From Sternotherus odoratus (taxonomy: Eukaryota; Chordata; Testudines; Kinosternidae): 64,000 nt of DNA. Below the pieces are notes generated by a model. The model searched no databases. It had not been told where the DNA came from and was given only the letters and a program-made list of their open reading frames with translations. Both the position numbers and the translations under genes were made by a program. This document shows, one piece after another, positions 55,863-64,000 of this stretch (its first letter is position 1; each line of letters opens with the position of its first letter). The stretch is from assembly GCA_032164245.1 (NCBI GenBank), contig JAVMKO010000157.1, forward strand, positions 166,040 to 230,039. The letters are read 5' to 3'.

Positions 55863-56799
55863 TGTCTCCAGCCTTTTCCCCTCATTGTGACCTCATTGTC
55901 TTCTGAGGACTTCATAGTTCTCAACTCTATCTCTTTGGAGATTTTTTTTTTAAATAAATTTCATTGTGTTCCCTCAAAGTGGGAATCTGGATTTTCTTTA
56001 AAGGCTTTAAAGACAATCATAGAAGTTTGTAAATGTTGGCCCACAATTTGTATTTTGCAATATACAAATTTTGCAAATATATTTTATACAATTATAAAAA
56101 TATTTTTTCCATATGTGTGCTTGATATAAGACAGTTAAAAACCAGCCAAACTCTCTGCCCTCATGGTCACATTTAGCTGACTACAGACAGCAAGAGCAAC
56201 GGGACACTTAGTTGGTTATGCATCAGTCAGAAGAGATGTCTGACCATTATAAAGTAGACTGACTCATACTGGATCCATGCAACCTGCTTGTGAGCCAATG
56301 TCAGATGCTTTGGCGGAAAGCATCCCTTTATCCAATGGTGCCCCTCAGTCATTTGTGCAAAACAATTACTGTAATTTCCTCTGTGTTTAGCTAACATAGC
56401 TTCACCTTGTCTCTTCTTGGGAAACATGAATTTCATCACTAGTACCACTGACAATTTTCAGGCACACTCTTTCTTTTGTCCTAAATGTTACAAAGAAAAT
56501 ACTTTTCATAGGGTGAAATGGAAACTGAAGACTTGGTATCATTTTAAATCCCAGAAATGTGGGAGAAAACAAAACCAACAAAAGGTTTTCTGGTTTTTCC
56601 TGGATTTCAGCTAGAGTTCTTGGGCACTGAATGACCATATCCACCAACCATAAAAAAAACACACACATTAGATATTTTGGTAGAGTCATTGTTCTGCATT
56701 TCAAGGTAAAGTATTTTGTGCCATATAATGGAAATGTTGTTCAATCCTTGATTAGAACAACATAAGTAGTGCTACTATAATGTAGCAAAGTAACTGTAC
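55863..56799. other. No gene recognised
   Basis: AT-rich unique-looking sequence. The minus-strand frames at 56227-56704 lack motifs and splice context. Confidence 0.45.
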
Positions 56800-57327
56800 T
56801 CTGGGAAGACTTTGTAGCACCTCAGAGACTAACCAGTTTATTTCAGCATAAGCTTTAGTGAGCTATAGCCCACTTTGTCGGATGCATAGAATGGAACAGA
56901 AGTAAGATACATTTATACACACACAAAGCAAATAAATAAAATTGTACATTAGCATACATACCAGACTCCAAAGAGGAACTGGAATTAATTTTCAAATTGG
57001 ACACAATAAACCAAGGGCTAAATAGAACTTGTGAATGGTTCTCTCATTACACTAATTGGTTGCATTTCCCTAGTTAATTTACCTTCAATAGTTGTTTCCT
57101 GGCAGACACAGAGATCCATTTCAAAAGGTTTTTTTTTCTCCTGCTGATAATGGCCCATCCAAATTCAACAGCCTCTTAGAATGAAAAACTTTTTTTTTTG
57201 CTTTCTGTGTGTATAAATGCATCTTACTTCTGTTCCATTCTATGCATCTGACGAAGTGAGCTATAGCCCACGAAAGCTTATGCTGAAATAAACTGGTTAG
57301 TCTCTAAGGTGCTACAAAGTCTTCCTC
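56800..57327. mobile_element. Foldback element with about 125-bp arms
   Basis: The left arm (56800-56925: GGAAGACTTTGTAGCACCTC ... AGCATAAGCTTTAGTGAGCT ... GAATGGAACAGAAGTAAGAT) is the reverse complement of the right arm (57205-57327), with a 280-bp AT-rich centre. Half-copies of the arm occur at 48200 and 51915. Confidence 0.85.
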
Positions 57328-57374
57328 GTTTTATTTACGGATACAGACTAACACGTCTGCTAATCTTAAACCTG

Positions 57375-57565
57375 TACTCCTGGGGGGCATTCTGTGCCAA
57401 AAAATTAAAAATTCTGCACACAATATTCTAAAATTCTGCAAATTTTATTTGTCAAAATAACATAATCACACCCATTTCAATTCTTTTGGTAATTTATTTC
57501 AAAATACCTGTCAGCAAGTATGTCTGTAACAATACAGACACTCACAGATATTCCCCTAGGAGTAG
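57375..57565. mobile_element. MITE with TACTCCTGGGGG ends
   Basis: The left end TACTCCTGGGGGGCATTCTG and the right end ATTCCCCTAGGAGTA form an imperfect inverted repeat about 190 bp apart. The interior contains repeated AAAATTCTGCA. Confidence 0.65.
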
Positions 57566-60500
57566 AGTTGCTGTATGTTGCTGAGCCCATAGACTTGTAA
57601 AACTCATAGCAGGAACCAAGCTAAATGAGAGGCAGATTCTGATCTCCATCACCTCAATGTAAATATGAATAGCTCCAAATTAGCCTGCATTTACAGTGAT
57701 GTTACAGACATTGGAATATGAGCCAGTCTGATAGTGGTTAGAGTAAGGAACAAAATTAGCTCTTTCATGAATCATTCAGTAAACTGGGACAAACCAGTTA
57801 ACTTTCTTCACCTTGGTTCAGCCATCTATAAAGGAGAGAGAATATTTATTAGGACATATCCACTACAACTGTACAAAAAGGTGCAGTTTAAATATACCTG
57901 CACTAGCCGAGCCTCTTGTGATCTATAGGAGATTGCTGGCAACTGCTGGGGTCGGTCTTTCCACCGCTGCCTTTCTTTTGTGAGATTTTCAGGGGGCAAC
58001 TTTCGTTTAGCTCAGACCTCATATAGTGGTAGCTTTACCTGCACTTTGGGCTGTTCTGGTCCCCTATAGTTCCTCTCTCTAAGCATAGGTAAGGCTGAAG
58101 TTGCCTTATATCACTGCAATTTGAAGCCTCCTTGTCTGCTACCGGGGACTTCCTGGGTTTGTGCTGGCGTAAACCAACATAATGTGAGTAATACTACTTT
58201 AGAGTAGGCTAAGGCTTATCTGTTAATTCATTAATCACTATTCCTGTTTAATTGGTTTAAAAACTGAAAAGTGGCTGATGAACAGTTCTAGTTAATCCGA
58301 TTTACAGAAAACAAACATTCTATTTTCACCCACCTTCCCAATTTCATAAAGTCTCTTTAGGGCCTTATGTTGCAGGATTGATCTGTTCGGGTGAAATTCA
58401 CCCCTGTGGAGAGGGCCCACACAAGCCCTATGTGCCACTGAAGCCTAGTGTTTTCATATGTGGCTTATATAGACTTGAATGCTTCATAGGCCTCAAGGCA
58501 TAGGCTTTACTGAAGAGGGATGGAATTTATTTGATACAATTTGAAAAAAAAAACCCTACTCATTATCCATTTGAATTCCAATTTACAGAGAGTAAAATTC
58601 AGAGGAGCTATTGTTGATTTCACCTGAGAGAGTATCTTCCACTTCCACTTTCATTCACATCAATGAGCAAATGAAAGTATTCAATTTCACCAATTTACTG
58701 TATGTATTCCTGTGCAGTTGCATTTAGCTGCTTTGCTTATAAAATACTATAGATCAATGAAATACACAGTGAGCTGTCGCATAACTTTTCATTGGTGAAA
58801 ATAGAGAAGCCAATTTTTCGTTTTTGCACATGATGCTCTTTGGCTACGGCAAAATGATAAGAAGAAACTCCGTGTTAATCTTACTTTGAAAGGAGCTTTC
58901 GGGATTGCAAGTTAATAGATTAATAAACTGACTGTTTGTAAACAGCTATAACTGGTGACATTATTTACTGTAGAGGTGCTTCATTGCCATAGCATGTGGA
59001 AACTTGTAAAGCAGCATTCTTTTTCATTACGTAAATTACACAAAAATGGGATTAAGGATGACATCTACCAACCTAAGATTTCTGAAATAACTGCATCCTT
59101 CAGCATCTCATAGATGAGGACATAATATGGTTTCATTTTCTTATGTGACACTTTTAATTATGAATGATATAAATCACATAAGAATTAGAACATTCACTTT
59201 CCATCTCTCCTTATGTTATGGATAAAAAGCAATGTTAATACAGATATGCTTCCTGAATTGACTGAAATAAATTGATTATTTAAGAAGCTGTATTTTAGGG
59301 AGCCTCTTGTTGGACCTGTTGTATTATTTAACATGCGTTCTTGTTCTATTATGCTAAATAAATGGTGATAACTAGTTAACCAGCTCTGATACGTAAATGT
59401 ACACCTGACGCTCCTAAAGACTTCTTAGGGCGCTCCTTTCATGTATTATCTGACTGGATGTTAATTGGCTCTGTCATTAGCCACAGTCTTGAGAAGCAGT
59501 CCTAATAAGGCTACAGTATAATAGCTTTGGAAGAAAAACAAATCTTTGATACCAAGACAATCTCAGGTAGGCTTGTCTTCTATGGATGTACAGTACTTCT
59601 AGAAAGATGATAGAAAAGATGATTGACACCCTTTGAAATGCCTACATCTTTTATGATGCTATTAAATATTACGTACCAAGTTCGGTAATTGCTGCTAGAC
59701 ATTTTGAATAACTTCCTGAATAATAGTAGCTTACAGTAGAAGTTAATTGGGGCTATTGGAAGATGCTTGAGAAGCAAAATAATGTTTGTTTAATTATTCC
59801 AATATAAATTATAATATAGTAGGTGGTATACAACCTTTACATATTTATATACACTGTAGCCACGTTGTGATTGCTAGCAGGACTGTAATTACCAGGGGAT
59901 GTTTGAAGGCCAAAAGCGTATCTGACTTCAAAAAAATAATTTGATACATTCATGTTCTTCAGTGCCCAGGACATGAATATATACCCAGGTGGAACCCCAT
60001 GTTCTGGGTGTCCCTAAACCTCCAACTGCCATAAGATGGAACTGGCTGATGGGATGGATCACTTAATGTTGCAGCAAAAATCTAGTTCCAAACCATGGCT
60101 CTTCACAACCCGCCAATTCCTATGCAGAAAAACCACCAAAGGGGAGTTATCAAGGGGTAAGGTGACAGGCTTGTGTTCCTTTGAAGTTCCACCACATCCT
60201 CCCCTTCTGGGGGTGAGACTGGCAGCGGAGCTGAAAGGCTGTGTGTGGTCACCAGTTCTGCATGGGGACTGGGGACGGATCTCTCAGATCTCATCCCACT
60301 TTTGTTTCTTTGGGTCTGCTTTACCTGCCCTGTTGCCTGCCGCAGTTCTCTCTGGTGTCATACCCTCACTGCAGTGATGGCATCACTGTTATACTTTGCA
60401 TTGGAAGTCAGCTGCCCTAAGAGGGAGACCTGCCTCAGAGCTTTCCACAACTCCTGCCCTACTCTGGTTGTCTACCCTCCCCCACGATATGTTGCAATGG

Positions 60501-60568
60501 CAGAGGAGCGAGTGACGGAAACTGTGCAGTATGTATTTGGTGGAGGTGGAGGAGAGAACCTACTAGTG
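57566..60568. other. AT-rich sequence without a recognised gene
   Basis: No conserved reading frame, exon or clear repeat was recognised across about 3 kb. Diverged CR1-like phrases may be present at about 59.88-60.06 kb. The missing A1 exons of the F5-like gene were looked for and not found. Confidence 0.45.
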
Positions 60569-61169
60569 CAGGGGTAGGTAAACCACATCCAGCCCACAGA
60601 CTAATCCCCCCCCCCCCAGCTCCTGGCTGGGGAGGCTAGCAGCTCTCTGGGGGGCCAGGCTGCAGGACTGGGTCTGGGTCTGGTTCAGAACAGCGTGTCT
60701 GGCCGTTGTGATAAGGGGGCCAGCGCTGGGGGCCAGGGGTTGGATAAGGGCCAAAGGGTCTCCGGGAGCAGTCGGGATGGAGAACGGAGGGGTTGGATAG
60801 GGCGTGGGAGTCCCAGGGGGCCTGTCAAAGGGCGGGGGTGTGGCTGGGGTCGGGGCAGTCGGGAAAGGGAGCAGGGGGTTGGATGGGGGGTGGGTTCCTG
60901 GGGGGTGATTGGGGCAGGGGGTCTCTGGAGGGGGTGGTCAGGGGACAAGGAGCAGGGGGGCTTTGGTAGGGAGTGGGGGGGGGTCTCTGGAGGGAGTAGT
61001 TGGGGTGTGGGGTGGATGGGACAGGAGTTCTGAGGGGGACAGTCAGGGCACAGGACATGGGAGGGGGTGGGGCCAGGCTGTTTTGGGAGGCACCACCTTT
61101 CCTACCCGGCCCTCCGTACAATTTTGAACCCCGATGTGGCCCTCGGTCCAAAAAGTTTGCCCACCCCTG
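60569..61169. mobile_element. hAT-like non-autonomous element with 8-bp target duplication
   Basis: 601 bp from CAGGGGTAGGTAAACC to AGTTTGCCCACCCCTG, an imperfect terminal inverted repeat. It is flanked by TACTAGTG on both sides (60561-60568, 61170-61177). The interior is very G-rich with no transposase frame. Confidence 0.9.
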
Positions 61170-61177
61170 TACTAGTG

Positions 61178-61740
61178 GATATAGAAAGTCTTCCCCTCTA
61201 CATGGCCTCTTATTAAGGAAATCAGAACTATAACTGAGTAATCAAAATTACTGTGTAATACACAGCGGTGTTGACTGTAGCCAAAGTGCCACTCTTGACA
61301 AATGCAATCCCTTTAGAGTAGCTTGCCTAACCAAAATGGAAACGAAGTGCTGACCAAGAAGCAGTCACTGCTAAAAACATCCTTCTGTACTATGCTTTGA
61401 ATTTTAGGCTCATTGACTTTTGCTCTTGTTGTATACAGTTGCATGAGGGTTGTATGCTAAGACACAGAATTAATGCGGGAAGCTAAAGCCTTTACAAAAG
61501 AGGGAATGGTGAAGGTATTTTCCATTTGAAGACTTTGGAACAGTGTGCCCTGGAAAACTGATGAGATTTCAAACCTTTTGATTTCCAAACATTTCCATAC
61601 ATATCACAACAGGAGTATTTGTTAATGATTTGGTTTGGACTTGCCAGTGTTATATAGGCATTTCTATTCCTGTTACTTTGACAGGTACCAACTCTGATGC
61701 TTTCCTCACTGTATTGAACAGTGCTCATCTGTGACTTTAC
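61178..61740. other. AT-rich edge of block 2, no gene recognised
   Basis: Unique-looking AT-rich sequence up to a sharp change into C-rich minisatellite at about 61742. The last coding exon of TRAPPC1 would be expected in this direction but is not seen. Confidence 0.5.
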
Positions 61741-61741
61741 A

Positions 61742-62388
61742 GCTCGGGAGAGAACCCAGGAGTCCTGGCTCCCAGTCCCCCCCCCCCCCCCCGCTCTAAC
61801 CCACCAGCCCCCACTCCCCTCCCAGAGCCAGGGACAGAACCCAGGAGTCCTGGCTCCCAGCCCCCCCTGCTCTAACCCATCAGCCCCCACTCCCCTCCCG
61901 GAGCCAGGGACAGAACCCAGGAGTCCTGGCTCCCAGCCCCCCCTGCTCTAACCCATCAGCCCCCACTCCCCTCCCGGAGCCAGGGACAGAACCCAGGAGT
62001 CCTGGCTCCCAGCCCCCCCCTGCTCTAACCCATCAGCCCCCACTCCCCTCCCGGAGCCAGGGACAGAACCCAGGAGTCCTGGCTCCCAGCCCCCCCTGCT
62101 CTAACCCACCAGCCCCCACTCCCCTCCCGGAGCCAGGGACAGAACCCAGGAGTCCTGGCTCCCAGCCCCCCCCCTGCTCTAAGCCACCAGCCCCCCACTC
62201 CCCTCCCGGAGCCAGGGACAGAACCCAGGAGTCCTGGCTCCCAGCCCCCCCCCCCTGCTTTCACCCACCAGCCCCCACTCCCCTCCCCGAGTTGGGGACA
62301 GAACCCAGGAGTCCTGGCTCCCAGCCCCCCCTGCTCTAACCCACCAGCCCCTCCTCCCCAAGCCGGGGAGAGAACCCAGGCGTCCGGG
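61742..62388. repeat. Minisatellite, unit about 76 bp, 'aggagtcctgg' family
   Basis: About eight copies containing GGGACAGAACCCAGGAGTCC, TGGCTCCCAGCCCCCCCTGC and AGCCCCCACTCCCCTCCCGG. The family is the same as at 17.84-18.44 and 18.72-19.34 kb. The array ends at the TRAPPC1 exon 3 donor. Confidence 0.96.
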
Positions 62389-62393
62389 CTCAC

Positions 62394-62532
62394 GTTGCTG
62401 TAGATCTGGTGCAGGACGTCCCTGACGCTGCCCACACCCAGGTCCGTGTTCATGGCGACCTTGAGCCCGCTCGGCGTCTCGTAATAGTGCAGCTTGTACT
62501 TGCTGGTCTGAAAGGCCAGGAACCCGTCCTTC
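62394..62532 (-). CDS. TRAPPC1: TRAPPC1 exon 3
   Basis: TRAPPC1 is a core longin-fold subunit of the TRAPP vesicle-tethering complexes at the ER-Golgi. The exon runs from GGGCGCAG to AAC|gtgagc, 139 bp. It reads KDGFLAFQTSKYKLHYYETP, then SGLKVAMNTDLGVGSVRDVL and HQIYSN. This is nearly identical to the vertebrate protein. The following and last exon (about 40 residues) is not found beyond the minisatellite. Confidence 0.93.
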
Positions 62533-62759
62533 CTGCGCCCCACTGCTAAGGAGTGGGGGGGCCCAGCCCCCCGGGAGAGACCCGCCCCATCCCCAGAGCT
62601 GTGCCCCGGCCCCCAGGTGGGTCGAGAACCTCCCCGAGCCCACAGAGCCCATTACATGGGCAGAGACCCCCCCAGCCCCCTGCTGCCCCCCAGCCCCTCG
62701 CCTGGCTCCAGCCCCCCAACCTGGCCTTGCATCTGTCCCCGGCGGGGTGGGAAGGATAC

Positions 62760-62828
62760 ATGTCCAGGGGGCTCATCTTGCCCCCGAAGGAGCATGGAGA
62801 AGAGCATGCCGGACATGAGTTTGAACTC
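62760..62828 (-). CDS. TRAPPC1: TRAPPC1 exon 2 with apparent 2-nt deletion
   Basis: Exon from CCCCCCAG to GACAT|gtatcc, phase 2 at the donor, joining correctly to exon 3 to rebuild Met-Lys-Asp. It begins EFKLMSGMLFSM. The expected KMSPLDM is present but in another frame, because the exon is 69 bp instead of 71. Two bases are missing around 62785-62797, next to a five-base C run (G run on the coding strand). This is either a sequencing or assembly error or a disabling deletion. Confidence 0.85.
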
Positions 62829-63028
62829 CTGGGGGGGGCAGCGAGAAAGGGGGCAGAGTGAGACACCCCCCACCACAACGGGACTGGGGTGGGTCAGAGG
62901 TCAAGTGCCCCCCTCCCGGGGGGGGCTGCTGCCACGGCAAGCTAAGGCCCCCCCCCCACGGCTCAGCCCCCCAGACCCGGTCTATGGGGAGGTGTGGGGC
63001 GGGGGGGATGTGTGGGGCGGGGTCTCAC

Positions 63029-63127
63029 CTCCTCCTTGGAGATGCCGGCCTGCTTCTTGAGGTGCCACTCGGCATAGTGGAGACAGATCCCATTGCGGTC
63101 GAAGAGATACAGGTTGTGAACCGTCAT
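63029..63127 (-). CDS. TRAPPC1: TRAPPC1 exon 1
   Basis: ATG at 63127 just after an acceptor-like CCCCCAG, so a 5' UTR intron is likely. It encodes 33 residues starting MTVHNLYLFDRNGICLHYAE and ending KEE|gtgaga in phase 0. It matches the conserved TRAPPC1 N-terminus, the first strand and helix of the longin fold. Confidence 0.94.
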
Positions 63128-63129
63128 CT

Positions 63130-63345
63130 GGGGGACCAAGGGGCAAACAAGGGGGCAGGGGGGTGGGGTACGGGGGGCAAACAAGGGGGCAGGGGGGTGG
63201 GGTACGGGGCGGCAAACAAGGGGGCAGGGGGGTGGGGTACGGGGCGGCAAACAAGGGGGCAGGGGGGTGGGGTGCGGGGGGTCAAAGAAGGGAGCAGGGG
63301 GGTGGGGTGCGGGGGGGCAAACAAGGGGGCAGGGGGATGTTACTT
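63130..63345. repeat. Minisatellite, unit about 33-36 bp
   Basis: Six copies of GGCAAACAAGGGGGCAGGGG plus GGTGGGGTACGG, immediately upstream of TRAPPC1 exon 1 on its coding strand. Confidence 0.95.
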
Positions 63346-63374
63346 GTAGGGCTAATTAGTTTCCTTCTGCTTCT

Positions 63375-64000
63375 CTCCCTCCCCCCTGCCCCCCCCATCG
63401 ACCCCCATGTCCCTCCCAGCCCCCCCACCCCGCCCCCTGCTCCCCCCACATCGACCCCCATGTCTCTCCCAGCCCCCCACCCCCTGCTCCCCCATCGACC
63501 CCCACGTCCCTCCCAGCCCCCCCACCCCACCCCCCTGCTCCCCCCACATCGACCCCCACATCCCTCCCAGCCCCCCCACCCCGCCCCCTGCTCCCCCCAC
63601 ATCGACCCCCACATCCCTCCCAGCCCCCCCACCCCGCCCCCTACTCCCGCCACATCGACCCCCACGTCCCTCCGAGCCCCCCGACCCCGACCCCTGCTTC
63701 CCCTCCACATCGACCCCCACGTCCCTCCCAGTCCCCCCACCCCACCCCCTACTCCCGCCACATCGACCCCCACGTCCCTCCCAGCCACCCCCACCCCGCC
63801 CCCTGCTCCCCCCACATCCCTCCCAGCCCCCCCACCCCACCCACTGCTCCCCCATCGACCCCCACGTCCCTCCCAGCCCCTTCACCCCGCCCCCTGCTCC
63901 CCCCACATCCCTCCCACCCCCCCCACCCCGCCCCCTGCTCCCCCCCACATCGACCCCCACGTCCCTCCCAGCCCCCCCACCCCGCCCCCTGCTCCCCCCC
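63375..64000. repeat. C-rich minisatellite, unit about 50-60 bp
   Basis: Repeated ACATCGACCCCCACGTCCCT, CCCAGCCCCCCCACCCCGCC and CCCTGCTCCCCCC, running out of the window. Some units lack the ACATCGACCCC part. Confidence 0.95.

Overview
The window looks like nuclear DNA of a reptile, most likely a turtle. It holds a Cry-type tRNA-derived SINE (10808-11048), several CR1 LINE fragments with the reptile-type 3' end, MIR fragments, many short inverted-repeat elements and split vertebrate genes. The species assignment is an inference, because no search could be run. Nothing bacterial is present.

The layout falls into three compositional blocks. Block 1 (about 1-25.2 kb) is GC-rich and full of minisatellites. 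It carries an unrecognised coding exon (1091-1352), a CpG-rich promoter (about 5.85-6.06 kb), a tandemly duplicated KRAB segment (6.3-9.8 kb; the first copy is broken, the second has intact splice sites), and two neighbouring four-helix claudin/PMP22-type genes on the + strand. These are NKG7 (19524-22187, four coding exons and a poly(A) signal) and a CLDND2-like gene (22901-24757, first two exons only). Their order and orientation match human 19q13, where LIM2, NKG7 and CLDND2 are neighbours.

Block 2 (about 25.2-61.7 kb) is AT-richer. It holds eight minus-strand exons of a coagulation factor V (F5)-like gene covering part of domain A2 and all four expected A3 pieces. No A1, B, C1 or C2 exons were found. 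Its introns carry a DIRS-type gag remnant split by an 800-bp solo LTR with 5-bp target duplications, nested hAT-like elements, CR1 copies, and a complete young LTR retrotransposon (42341-47653). That element has two 398-bp LTRs that look identical, a tRNA-Leu-type primer site, a G-run polypurine tract and one open 1481-codon Gag-Pol frame. In this frame integrase lies upstream of reverse transcriptase and the Gag resembles the SCAN fold, the hallmarks of Gmr1-like Ty3/Gypsy elements.

Block 3 (about 61.7-64 kb) is again GC-rich minisatellite DNA with three of the expected four coding exons of TRAPPC1 on the minus strand.

The genes on both sides of block 2 are cut at its borders: CLDND2 lacks its last exons and TRAPPC1 lacks its final exon. 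F5, NKG7/CLDND2 and TRAPPC1 lie on three different human chromosomes. Several exons also carry one- or two-base indels, mostly in C or G runs. The window may therefore contain assembly joins and uncorrected indels, or a real insertion with decaying genes. These alternatives are kept apart below.
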